A stretch of 64,000 nucleotides of DNA from Chloroflexota bacterium (lineage in GTDB: Bacteria; Chloroflexota; Dehalococcoidia; JABGRK01). Where the stretch lies: NCBI GenBank assembly GCA_018648325.1, contig JABGRK010000017.1:186001-250000 (forward strand). Direction: 5' to 3'. Numbering within the stretch: position 1 is the stretch's first letter; each line of letters starts with the position of its first letter. Shown one piece after another: positions 1-7,222 of the stretch. The position numbers and the translations under genes are program-made. Below the pieces are notes generated by a model. That model made no database searches. It worked only from the letters and a program-made list of their open reading frames with translations, and was not told the DNA's origin.

Positions 1-468
1 ATCATTGATCTCTTTCTTGATAAGTTCTGCGGTTTCAACTGTGCCTTTGCCCTTTAAATGAGAGGCATCACGAATCTCAACTTTATCGTTATGTATCCAC
101 AAATAAACCAGTTTCTTTGATTTGCCGCGAATAATTACCTTATCATAGCCGGCATACTTGAGTTCAGGTGCAAAAAAACCACCCATCATTGAATAGGCCA
201 TCAGCTCTGTTTGAGGCGAAATGGTGGAAACAATGGTACGGTTACAGCCGACTGCAGGTGTTCCGCATAAAAGACCTGCGCTAAATATCAGCAGGTTCTC
301 TTCGGAAAAGGGCTTAATTTCTGGAGTAACCCGGTCCCACAATACCTTGGCGCTTGTACCCAGTCCCCCCAGATAAAGCTCCGTGTCACGCGGGTCTGTT
401 GCGACCTTCTCTATGTTTTTTCGAGTAAGATCAATTTCAAGATTATAGCCTGTTTCTGCATATCTCAT
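1..468 (-). CDS. bamB: Benzoyl-CoA reductase class II tungsten subunit BamB (5' part, truncated by window)
   Basis: The ORF track misses this because the stop lies off the window. Translating the minus strand from ATG at 468 gives 156 codons open to base 1. It starts MRYAETGYNLEIDL, and later shows YLGGLGTSAKVLWDR, GLLCGTPAVGCNRT, SPQTELMAYSMMGG and ELKYAGYDKVIIRGK. This is the N-terminal tungstopterin domain of the aldehyde:ferredoxin oxidoreductase family. The NRTIVSTISPQT and MAYSMMGG segments match my memory of BamB from Geobacter rather than ordinary AORs. BamB dearomatises benzoyl-CoA to cyclohexadienoyl-CoA without ATP in strict anaerobes. An SD (GAGG) precedes the ATG by 8 nt. It starts 17 nt after paaX, so the two are probably co-transcribed. 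The 4Fe-4S cysteines and C-terminus are outside the window. Confidence 0.82.
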   Translation of the reverse strand, partial: MRYAETGYNLEIDLTRKNIEKVATDPRDTELYLGGLGTSAKVLWDRVTPEIKPFSEENLLIFSAGLLCGTPAVGCNRTIVSTISPQTELMAYSMMGGFFAPELKYAGYDKVIIRGKSKKLVYLWIHNDKVEIRDASHLKGKGTVETAELIKKEIND

Positions 469-485
469 TTTTTTTGCCTCGTAGT

Positions 486-1313
486 CTAGTAAGCTTTTAA
501 TACTGAATCAAAATACTGCTTGGCCTTTTCTGCAAGTATATCGTGATATTCATGGAACAGATCACTTGCCTGGGAACGCAACCATGTTTCAGGCAATAAA
601 TCTTCCGGTAAATCCGGGTCCAGATAGGGCAGGCGGCGATACTCGTGAATTAGTGTAAACCTCTCAATGAAGAACTCGCTGGGATCAATATTTTCACCAC
701 TGTCCAGACGCTCCCTGTGCTCATCCAGTTTGGCGCTATATTCTTTAATAAAATTTGCATATCTTTTGTGGATACGATCAAGATCCCAGCAGCGTGAAAT
801 AATGGTTTTTGGATTGCCAAACCCAAGGTGTTTGGCCTGAAAGATCTGAACGTATTCTTTAATCTTAAGCTTTTTTGCCAGTAGCTCAACTTCTTTGCTT
901 AAATCATTTGGTGAAATCCAGGTTGCTGTGCTTAAGGGGCCATAACCCATCCACTTCATTTCCTGACGAAGTGTATCCCTAGTTTTACGCTTCTGCTCTG
1001 GAATGAAGTAAACAACAACGGTCCAGTAGCCATTCCAGCTACTACTCTTTCGCTTTGATATTCGTCGTCCACCCTCTTCCAGTAAGGCTTTGCCTTCCTC
1101 TGCCAGCGAGTAATAACTTCTTAACCCATCATGTCTTACTTTAAGTAGATCGATCCGGCACATCCTGGATACGGCAGACCTGACAGATTGCTCTGACAGA
1201 TCAAAATTACCCAGCAGTTTTATCAGGCTGCCGATTCCGATCCCCATGTCCCTATAACGTACGTAATCTCCGTAAAGGGTTAGCATTGCGGCTCTAGGAC
1301 GAAACATCATCAT
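486..1313 (-). CDS. paaX: PaaX-family transcriptional regulator
   Basis: This 275-residue protein has the PaaX architecture: an N-terminal winged helix (about 10-85, with SVRSAVSRM in the recognition helix region), a central cas2-like domain (about 95-180, starting near WTVVVYFIPE), and a C-terminal helical domain ending near EYHDILAEKAKQYFDS. PaaX proteins repress phenylacetyl-CoA and related aromatic-acid operons and are released by an aryl-CoA effector. The gene lies 17 nt upstream of bamB on the same strand, which makes it the natural regulator of the benzoyl-CoA genes. It has a near-consensus promoter with a dyad at its start point, suggesting autoregulation. The effector (benzoyl-CoA or another aryl-CoA) is inference. 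Confidence 0.88.
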   Translation of the reverse strand: MMMFRPRAAMLTLYGDYVRYRDMGIGIGSLIKLLGNFDLSEQSVRSAVSRMCRIDLLKVRHDGLRSYYSLAEEGKALLEEGGRRISKRKSSSWNGYWTVVVYFIPEQKRKTRDTLRQEMKWMGYGPLSTATWISPNDLSKEVELLAKKLKIKEYVQIFQAKHLGFGNPKTIISRCWDLDRIHKRYANFIKEYSAKLDEHRERLDSGENIDPSEFFIERFTLIHEYRRLPYLDPDLPEDLLPETWLRSQASDLFHEYHDILAEKAKQYFDSVLKAY

Positions 1314-1327
1314 GTCACTTATTTAGT

Positions 1328-1348
1328 ATTGCGTATTTTTTACGCTAT
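1328..1348. promoter_or_regulatory. Dyad at the paaX transcription start (candidate operator)
   Basis: ATTGCGTA-N5-TACGCTAT has arms that pair at 7 of 8 positions; the core GCGTA/TACGC is perfect. It covers the predicted +1 of the paaX promoter, where an autorepressor would act. The binding protein is unproven. Confidence 0.4.
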
Positions 1349-1351
1349 ATC

Positions 1352-1380
1352 ATACTATCACTTAACAGCTGCTTTGTCAA
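1352..1380 (-). promoter_or_regulatory. Promoter of paaX-bamB
   Basis: Read on the minus strand, TTGACA (1380-1375) and TAGTAT (1357-1352) are separated by 17 nt, close to the sigma70 consensus. The predicted start is near 1345, about 30 nt before the paaX ATG. Confidence 0.65.
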
Positions 1381-1416
1381 ACGAAAAAGACCTGTAACAA
1401 TGCATTCTTATATGTC

Positions 1417-1430
1417 GAAGTAATTACTTC
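1417..1430. promoter_or_regulatory. Perfect 14-bp palindrome between paaX and GYD promoters
   Basis: GAAGTAATTACTTC is an exact inverted repeat in the divergent intergenic region. It lies upstream of both the paaX -35 (1375-1380) and the GYD -35 (1480-1485). It is a plausible shared regulator site; the factor is unknown. Confidence 0.4.
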
Positions 1431-1479
1431 CATATTTGATACTACTGGGTTTGAGTTTGCGATAAGTGGCTTTTATCTG

Positions 1480-1508
1480 TTGAAAGAAATATGCCGGACT
1501 GTTATAAT
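1480..1508 (+). promoter_or_regulatory. Promoter of the GYD gene pair
   Basis: TTGAAA (1480-1485), a 17-nt spacer and TATAAT (1503-1508) form a near-consensus sigma70 promoter. The predicted start is near 1515, giving a leader of about 50 nt before the ATG at 1565. Confidence 0.7.
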
Positions 1509-1564
1509 GCGAAGAATTTCAACTCAAAAAACAATTGATAGGTATGAGAGAAAGGGGAGTTGTA

Positions 1565-1873
1565 ATGGCGATTTATGTTACGCTTTCGACTTTGACTGAG
1601 ACCGGCATGAAGACGATTCGTGAATATCCGGCCAGAGTTAAGGAAGTGAATAAAGAACTGGAAAAAATGGGAGTAAAAGTGCTGCATCAGTATGCACTCC
1701 TGGGCACGCACGATTTTATAAATGTACTGGAGGCTTCTGATAACGAGACGGTTCATAGGATTGTTTCCGGTTTGGTCTCAAGGGGTACTCATTACAGTAT
1801 GACCATGCCTGCCATAGTTTCAGACGCATTCATTGAGAGTCTGAAGCAGGAGAATAGTGGGGGTGCCAAATAA
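1565..1873 (+). CDS. GYD domain-containing protein (copy 1)
   Basis: A 102-residue protein MAIYVTLSTLTETGMKTI... of the GYD family, which has a ferredoxin-like alpha/beta-barrel fold of about 95 residues and no settled function. The core motif region is QYALLGTHDFINVLEA. I prefer ATG 1565 over the track's TTG at 1535, because AAGGGGAG sits just upstream of it and the shorter form aligns with copy 2 (MGMYIMLTNLTDEG). The second copy follows with a 1-nt overlap, so the two are translationally coupled. The position opposite paaX-bamB suggests a link to aromatic metabolism, but that is context only. Confidence 0.75.
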   Translation: MAIYVTLSTLTETGMKTIREYPARVKEVNKELEKMGVKVLHQYALLGTHDFINVLEASDNETVHRIVSGLVSRGTHYSMTMPAIVSDAFIESLKQENSGGAK

Positions 1874-2157
1874 TGGGTATGTACATTATGCTAACAAACC
1901 TGACAGATGAGGGAAGAAAAACCGTTAATAATAATCCTGATAGAATTTCTCAGGTCAATAAGGAAGTTGAAGAAATGGGAGCCAAGATACTGGCTCAGTA
2001 TGCGCTGCTTGGGCCGCACGATTTTGTGACTTTTATAGATGCTCCTGACAAGCAGACAGTAATAAAAATAGCGATGGATTTGGGAGCCAGAGGAACGATG
2101 CACACCACAACTATGGCTGCTATGACAATTGATGAGTTTGTTGAGGCTATGTCATAA
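1873..2157 (+). CDS. GYD domain-containing protein (copy 2)
   Basis: A 94-residue paralogue of the preceding gene: QYALLGPHDFVTFIDA matches QYALLGTHDFINVLEA of copy 1, and the N-termini align. The stop TAA of copy 1 shares its last base with this ATG (TAATG), which implies coupling and equal expression, as for a heteromeric pair. The family function is unknown. The C-terminus is slightly shorter than in copy 1. The gene converges on the HdrD/EMO-like gene, with 26 nt between stops. Confidence 0.75.
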   Translation: MGMYIMLTNLTDEGRKTVNNNPDRISQVNKEVEEMGAKILAQYALLGPHDFVTFIDAPDKQTVIKIAMDLGARGTMHTTTMAAMTIDEFVEAMS

Positions 2158-2183
2158 GTAATTGCTAATGAGTGTGGCCGTTA

Positions 2184-4187
2184 CTATTGATTAGTTGATT
2201 CGGCGACTACTTCGGCAATATCCATGACTTTGAGCGTTCCTTCGACACCTTTGGCCTTGGCAGCGTCCTCAAACATAATCATGCATAGGGGGCAGGCGAC
2301 AGCAAGTATGTCTGCCCCCGATTTTATTGCGTCGTCGATGCGCAGATGAGAAATCTTGACCTCTTCTTCCATCCAGCAGCGTCCTCCACCGCCACCACAG
2401 CAGAAGCTACTGCGTTTCGTGCGATGTCGGTCTATTTCGGTATACTCATCGCTGGCAACGGATTTGAGTATCTGCCTGGGCTCTTCATAGATATCGCTGT
2501 AGCGTCCTAAATAGCAGGGATCATGGTAGGTGATCGATTTTCCTTTTGCTGTAGCTGATAGTTTGCCATCGGCAATAAGATCGGCAATAAGCTCGGTATG
2601 ATGAATTACCTCAAACTGGCCTTCAAACTGCGGATACTCATATTTGAGCGCATTAAGGCAGTGAGGGCAGGAGGTAACGATCTTTTTAACGTCGTATTTT
2701 TTGAGTGTTTCTATGTTGCGCATAGCCTGCATCTGGAAAAGGTATTCGTTGCCGGACCTGCGTGCCACATCGCCGCAGCAGCTTTCTTCTTCACCCAGAA
2801 TGGCGAAGTTCACACCGGCGTTTTTCATCAGGTTGGCTGTGTCAATGGCTATGTTTCGGCATCGGTCATCCAGTGCGTTGGTGCATCCCACCCAGAACAG
2901 TACGTCGAAGTCACCATCGGACGCCTGTTTGATGTCCAGACCTTCTGTCCAGTCGGTACGCGTGGCAAGTGTGCCCCGCCAGGGATGGCCTCTTTGCTCC
3001 ACGCTCCTCAGAGCGCCCATGATTGTTTCCGGCATCTGGCCCTGTTCCAGCACCAGGTTGCGTCTGAATTCCATTATCTTGGGCATGTGTTCATTGGCAA
3101 CGGGGCATACTTCCATGCACGAGCGGCAGGTGGTGCACGACCATATGGTTTCTTGCCTAATTACGTTATCGATAAGTTCTGCAGAGTCTTCTTCGCCTTT
3201 AATGATTCCCGGCGCTACTTTCCTTAAGTGTTTGTTTAAATCCTGTATAAGCTCTTTAGGATTGAGCGGTTTTTCGCTGGCAAACGCCGGACAGGCATCC
3301 TGACAGCGTCCGCATGAGATACAGGCGAAGCCATCAATCAATTGCTTCATGGTAAAATCAGTGATTTTATTAACGCCGAAGGTTTCTGTGTTTTCTATGT
3401 CGATCGGTTTCAGTGCGCCTTTTGGTTCCCGCGATCGCAATAGCAGGTTTATTGGAGCCATTAACATATGCAGGTGGCTGGACCAGCCGAACTGTACGAC
3501 GATAAAGAGCACAATAAGCCAGTGTGCCCAGAAGAAATAAGGATAAGCTGCATCGGCTGCAGCCGGGTTGTTAAAGATGTTGCTTAGCAGCTGTGCTACG
3601 GGCGGTGTTGCTCCTCCAAGCCCTGCAGGTGCATGTGATGCGGCAATGGCGGCAGCCTCTTTAAACAGGTGAATAAGTGGTATTGTGCCGATTAGTACCA
3701 GAGCTATGAGCGGGTCCAATATTGGCTCGCCTTTAAGCCTTGCTGGTTTGATAACAAATCTGCGGATAATTCCCCAGATAATTCCGGTAATGATCAGAAC
3801 GGCAAAGATGTTCATGAACCAGGAGTAGACCAGGAAAAACGTGTTATTCTGCATTGCATTGTAAATACCGAAACCGGCGCCGATGACAATAAACAGAAAA
3901 TAGTAAAGGACGAACAAAAAGAAGCCCCAGACAATAAGCACATGTCCTATTGCTGCCCTGTCTTTGCGGGATACGTTTTTAAATCCGCACCACTGTCCGA
4001 CAACATGGAAGAGCGCAGAGGCTATTCTTTTTACGATGTCAGTTAGTTTTGCATCTCTTTTGCCGACTGACAGATATTGTATGAGCTGTCGCAGCCTATA
4101 GGAAGCAACCGCAACTGCTACTGCAAAAAGCCCCCAAAAAAGGATATACCCTATTGCACTTAGTCCGCCTGCGTCTATCGGATTCAT
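2184..4187 (-). CDS. Membrane-bound HdrD/EMO-like Fe-S oxidoreductase
   Basis: This 667-residue protein has about six membrane helices in residues 1-245 (NarI-like cytochrome/quinone region). Two 4Fe-4S motifs follow (CISCGRCQDACP and CTTCRSCMEVCP). The C-terminus has two CCG cysteine-rich domains (ESCCGD...CPHC and FCCGGGGG...CPLC). This order is that of the ETF:menaquinone oxidoreductase-type (EMO) proteins known from syntrophs and sulfate reducers, related to HdrD. The likely role is to take electrons from acyl-CoA dehydrogenases via ETF, or from a soluble Hdr/Bam complex, into menaquinone. In this neighbourhood it would serve acyl-CoA oxidation after ring opening. An SD (GGAGAG) precedes the ATG. 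The exact donor is not visible. Confidence 0.8.
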   Translation of the reverse strand: MNPIDAGGLSAIGYILFWGLFAVAVAVASYRLRQLIQYLSVGKRDAKLTDIVKRIASALFHVVGQWCGFKNVSRKDRAAIGHVLIVWGFFLFVLYYFLFIVIGAGFGIYNAMQNNTFFLVYSWFMNIFAVLIITGIIWGIIRRFVIKPARLKGEPILDPLIALVLIGTIPLIHLFKEAAAIAASHAPAGLGGATPPVAQLLSNIFNNPAAADAAYPYFFWAHWLIVLFIVVQFGWSSHLHMLMAPINLLLRSREPKGALKPIDIENTETFGVNKITDFTMKQLIDGFACISCGRCQDACPAFASEKPLNPKELIQDLNKHLRKVAPGIIKGEEDSAELIDNVIRQETIWSCTTCRSCMEVCPVANEHMPKIMEFRRNLVLEQGQMPETIMGALRSVEQRGHPWRGTLATRTDWTEGLDIKQASDGDFDVLFWVGCTNALDDRCRNIAIDTANLMKNAGVNFAILGEEESCCGDVARRSGNEYLFQMQAMRNIETLKKYDVKKIVTSCPHCLNALKYEYPQFEGQFEVIHHTELIADLIADGKLSATAKGKSITYHDPCYLGRYSDIYEEPRQILKSVASDEYTEIDRHRTKRSSFCCGGGGGRCWMEEEVKISHLRIDDAIKSGADILAVACPLCMIMFEDAAKAKGVEGTLKVMDIAEVVAESTNQ

Positions 4188-4205
4188 ATATATCTCTCCT
4201 GCTTG

Positions 4206-4235
4206 AGTTTAGCATAAAGCCATAATTATTGACAA
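4206..4235 (-). promoter_or_regulatory. Probable promoter of the HdrD/EMO-like gene
   Basis: On the minus strand, TTGTCA (4235-4230), an 18-nt spacer and TAAACT (4211-4206) lie just ahead of the SD and start codon. This is a moderate sigma70 match. Confidence 0.4.
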
Positions 4236-4330
4236 CGTGTTTATACTTGACATCCATGCAAGTGAATATTGGTAAAAGGTTGGTTTTTCAAAAAGTAGCG
4301 CTTCTATTTGTCCAATAATCAGGGCGGAAC

Positions 4331-4359
4331 TTGCATTTTCCTGCTCGATGGTGTACATT
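4331..4359 (+). promoter_or_regulatory. Promoter of the c-di-GMP riboswitch operon
   Basis: TTGCAT (4331-4336), a 17-nt spacer and TACATT (4354-4359) place the start near 4366, immediately before the riboswitch aptamer. Confidence 0.5.
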
Positions 4360-4371
4360 CTCGGAGTAAAA

Positions 4372-4490
4372 AGAGAATAGAATTGATGAAAAGGGCAAAC
4401 CTCGGGAAATCGGGGGGCGCAAAGCTGCAGGTCTAAGGCCTTTAATCGTGAAAAGTGAAGGTTAGGATGGCTGAGTTACCGCACTAGCAG
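4372..4490 (+). ncRNA. Cyclic-di-GMP-I (GEMM-I) riboswitch aptamer
   Basis: The leader carries the conserved GEMM-I blocks in order: GGGCAAACC (about 4393-4401), a stem CCTCGG/TCGGGG capped by a GAAA tetraloop, GCGCAAAGC (4417-4425), a second arm containing CTAAGG (tetraloop-receptor region), and a closing GAGTTACCG (about 4473-4481). The Vibrio Vc2 aptamer has the same blocks (GGCAAACC, ACGCAAAGCC, CCTAA, GGTTACCG). The next genes are a response regulator and a GGDEF diguanylate cyclase, a typical riboswitch context. An intrinsic terminator follows at once, so control is probably by premature termination. The specificity base that separates c-di-GMP from 3',3'-cGAMP types should be assigned on an alignment. 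Confidence 0.88.
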
Positions 4491-4519
4491 CTCTCCTGTC
4501 AATCTTGGCGGAGAGTTTT
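4491..4519 (+). terminator. Riboswitch expression-platform terminator
   Basis: CTCTCC (4491-4496) and GGAGAG (4510-4515) form a perfect 6-bp stem followed by TTTT. It sits directly after the aptamer's closing segment and about 33 nt before the first gene of the operon. Confidence 0.7.
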
Positions 4520-4552
4520 GTGGTTATAGGCATTAAAGAGTAAGGGAGTGGC

Positions 4553-4927
4553 ATGGATAGCAGAATTAACGTTCTGGTTGTAGACGATGAGCCCGGTATG
4601 CTTGAAACCATGGCCGATATACTCGCGGCCACCGGTTACCGTTCTTCTGTAGTTGAGCAGGCCAAAATGGCGCTTGATCTGGTAGGTAAAATCCATTTTG
4701 ATATTGTGCTTATGGATATAGTTATGCCTGAGATGAATGGGGTTGATGCTTATAAAAAAATCAGAAGCGCTAGCCCTGATACCAAGATAATTATGATGAC
4801 CGGTTATGGTTCTGATCACCCGCTGGTAAAAAAAGCACTTGGTTGTGGTGTTGAGTATCTATTGCATAAGCCTTTTGATGTGGATACCCTCATTAGCAGC
4901 ATCAACCAGGCTTGTGGTGACTCATGA
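4553..4927 (+). CDS. Single-domain response regulator (REC)
   Basis: A 124-residue stand-alone receiver domain. The acidic pair lies in VVDDEPG, the phospho-acceptor Asp in VLMDIVMP (about residue 54), the Thr in MMTGYG and the conserved Lys in LHKPF. No output domain is present, so it is CheY/Spo0F-like and acts by protein contact or phosphorelay. It is the first gene behind the riboswitch, with SD AGGGAG before the ATG. It precedes the REC-GGDEF gene by 37 nt. No histidine kinase lies in the window, so the phosphodonor is unknown. Confidence 0.9.
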   Translation: MDSRINVLVVDDEPGMLETMADILAATGYRSSVVEQAKMALDLVGKIHFDIVLMDIVMPEMNGVDAYKKIRSASPDTKIIMMTGYGSDHPLVKKALGCGVEYLLHKPFDVDTLISSINQACGDS

Positions 4928-4964
4928 GCATTGATTTTAGACCGTATTGTTGTGAACCTGCGCT

Positions 4965-5912
4965 ATGAGTAAAGAAGTAAAAGTTCTAATTATTGATGGC
5001 GATAGCGGTTTTTGCCAGACACTGGCGGATATCCTGAATGAAAAAGGCCTTCAGACAGATTGTGCTCATAATGGAGCTGAAGCGCTGGCTAAAATAGAGC
5101 AGGGCTCCTTTACCGTAGTACTAATAGATGTCAATCTTCCCGATGCTGATGGAATTGAGCTTTTCAAAAATATTAAGCAGATGTCGCCTGATATTGAGGG
5201 GATAATAGTTACAGGGTATGCCTCTATAGAGTCAGCAGTGGCAGCGGTGCGGTACGGCACTATCAATTACGTAATGAAACCGCTTGTGGTTGAGGATGTT
5301 CTTACCAGTATTGGTGATGCAGTTAACCGGCAGCAGCTGATTTCTGATGAGAAAAAGAGGCTTTCTGCGGAAATAGCGGAGAAAGAGCGTTTTCAGGCGC
5401 TGGCTACGGTTGATGGACTTACGGGGCTTTATAACCGGCGCTACTTTCATGAATTTCTTACCAGAGAACTTGATCGTGCCGACAGATATTCGCACGATTT
5501 AAGCATATTTATGGTGGATATAGATGATTTTAAGTCGTATCAGGATCCACATGGGCACCAGGAGGGTGATTCTGCTCTGCAATATATCTCGCAGATACTC
5601 GGCAAAACTGTGCGTGGTGATGATATAGTGGCGCGCTATGGAGGCGAGGAGTTTGCTGCTATTTTGCCGGAGGTATCCAAAGGCGATGGTGTAGTTATTG
5701 CTGACAGGATGAGGGTGGCGGTGGAGAATGCCAAAGGCTCACTTAAGGGCAAGATCACTATTAGTGTTGGTGTGGCTTCTTATCCCACCGACGCCAAGAA
5801 CAAAAAACAGTTGATTAAAAGGGCTGATGATGCGCTTTACGCTGCCAAGCGTGCCGGTAAAAACAAAACGGTGCTGTGGGATAAATCAATTACAAAAAAC
5901 AAAACGGACTGA
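4965..5912 (+). CDS. Diguanylate cyclase response regulator (REC-GGDEF)
   Basis: A 315-residue protein with a receiver domain (about 5-120: IIDGD, phospho-Asp in VLIDVNLP, TGYAS, MKPL), a linker helix (about 120-150) and a GGDEF domain (about 155-305). The catalytic signature is ARYGGEEFAAILP. An RGDD I-site (RxxD) lies exactly five residues before GGEEF, so product inhibition by c-di-GMP is expected. The first acidic-pocket motif reads DGD rather than DDE. The enzyme makes c-di-GMP from two GTP and is presumably activated by phosphorylation. Because its mRNA begins with a c-di-GMP riboswitch, the product can regulate the enzyme at both RNA and protein level. Confidence 0.92.
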   Translation: MSKEVKVLIIDGDSGFCQTLADILNEKGLQTDCAHNGAEALAKIEQGSFTVVLIDVNLPDADGIELFKNIKQMSPDIEGIIVTGYASIESAVAAVRYGTINYVMKPLVVEDVLTSIGDAVNRQQLISDEKKRLSAEIAEKERFQALATVDGLTGLYNRRYFHEFLTRELDRADRYSHDLSIFMVDIDDFKSYQDPHGHQEGDSALQYISQILGKTVRGDDIVARYGGEEFAAILPEVSKGDGVVIADRMRVAVENAKGSLKGKITISVGVASYPTDAKNKKQLIKRADDALYAAKRAGKNKTVLWDKSITKNKTD

Positions 5913-5943
5913 TCAATTCGTTCGTTCCCGGTCGGACTTTGCC

Positions 5944-7161
5944 TTAAGCTGTTTCCAGTTCAAATGCCTTGTGCAGTGCTCTTACCGCATCAGCTACTTT
6001 ATCCTCGGCGATAATGCATGTAATTCTTATTTCTGATGTTGTGATCAGTTCTATGTTGACGCCGGCTTCAAACAGGCATTTGAACATGGTTGAGGCGTAT
6101 CCCGGGGCACTTTGCATTCCCGATCCGATGACGCTTACCTTGCCCAGCTTAGTATCGCTTTCGCACGATTCTGCACCGATAGCCTTTACTACGGGCTCAA
6201 CCACTTTCATCGCTTTATCTATGTCGTTTTTATTCACGGTGAATGTGAGATCGGCTATTCTGCCAATGCTGGAGTTCTGGACGATGGTGTCTACACTGAT
6301 GCCAGCCTCGGTCAATGGTTCGAATATGGAAGTGGCCACACCGGGCTTATCGGGAACCCCGACAACGGTTATTTTTGCCACGTTCATATCGTGAGCGATT
6401 CCTCGTACCTTGTTGCTTATTTCCATTGGTGTGCCTCCATGAATAATTGTGCCGGGATTTGAGTTATGCGAAGCGGCGACCTGAATGGGCATTTGGTACA
6501 GCTCGCCCAGTTCGACAGCTCTTGAATGCATAACCGATGCGCCGTATGATGCCATCTCCAGCATCTCTTCATAGCCTATGTCTTTGAGTTTTCGGGCATC
6601 GGGTACGATGCGTGGATCGGACGTGTATACGCCCTCCACATCGGTATATATCTCGCAGATTTTGGCTTTAAGCTCTACTGCCAGTGCCACTGCCGTCGTG
6701 TCTGATCCGCCCCGCCCAAGGGTGGTTATATCCATATTCTGCGTGATTCCCTGGAATCCGGCTACGATTACGATGTGTCCTTTTGTAAATTCTTTTTCAA
6801 TGCGCTCGGCATCTACGCTCAGTATCTGGGCACGGCTGTACTTGGTGCTGGTTCTGATGCCCGCTTGTGCGCCTGATAGACTGATGGCCGGATGTCCCAT
6901 CTCTCGCAGTGCCATAGCCATAATGGTGCTTGAGACCAGCTCGCCGGTGGAAAGCAGAACGTCCATTTCCCTGTCACTGGGCTGGTCGGTAATTTCATTG
7001 GCCAGTGCGATTAGATTATCAGTGGTTTTGCCCATGGCAGATACTACCACCACCACGTCGTTGCCCTGTTCTTTGGTAGCTGCTACACGCCGGGCCACGT
7101 TTTTAATTTTATCGGCGTCTGCTACCGAACTGCCGCCGTATTTTTGTACAATAATTGCCAT
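5944..7161 (-). CDS. lysC: Aspartate kinase
   Basis: A 405-residue aspartokinase that phosphorylates L-aspartate, the first step to lysine, threonine and methionine. The kinase domain (1-245) opens with IVQKYGGSSVAD and has TLGRGGSDTTAVALA and TDVEGVYTSDPRI. Two ACT domains follow (about 265-335 and 345-403; KITVVGVPDKPG and VSVIGSGMQ), giving allosteric inhibition by an end-product amino acid. It is monofunctional, without homoserine dehydrogenase. It lies 61 nt downstream of apgM on the same strand and is probably co-transcribed. Its stop faces the GGDEF gene. Confidence 0.96.
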   Translation of the reverse strand: MAIIVQKYGGSSVADADKIKNVARRVAATKEQGNDVVVVVSAMGKTTDNLIALANEITDQPSDREMDVLLSTGELVSSTIMAMALREMGHPAISLSGAQAGIRTSTKYSRAQILSVDAERIEKEFTKGHIVIVAGFQGITQNMDITTLGRGGSDTTAVALAVELKAKICEIYTDVEGVYTSDPRIVPDARKLKDIGYEEMLEMASYGASVMHSRAVELGELYQMPIQVAASHNSNPGTIIHGGTPMEISNKVRGIAHDMNVAKITVVGVPDKPGVATSIFEPLTEAGISVDTIVQNSSIGRIADLTFTVNKNDIDKAMKVVEPVVKAIGAESCESDTKLGKVSVIGSGMQSAPGYASTMFKCLFEAGVNIELITTSEIRITCIIAEDKVADAVRALHKAFELETA

Positions 7162-7222
7162 TTATATTCCCATTTTCGTTTTAAATATCAGCTTAAAGTT
7201 TATCACGGGCGCCACGGGTTTG

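Noticed and set aside
2598-3540. Long plus-strand ORFs opposite the HdrD/EMO-like gene
   Set aside because: Shadow frames of a clear Fe-S protein; no SD, no family motifs.
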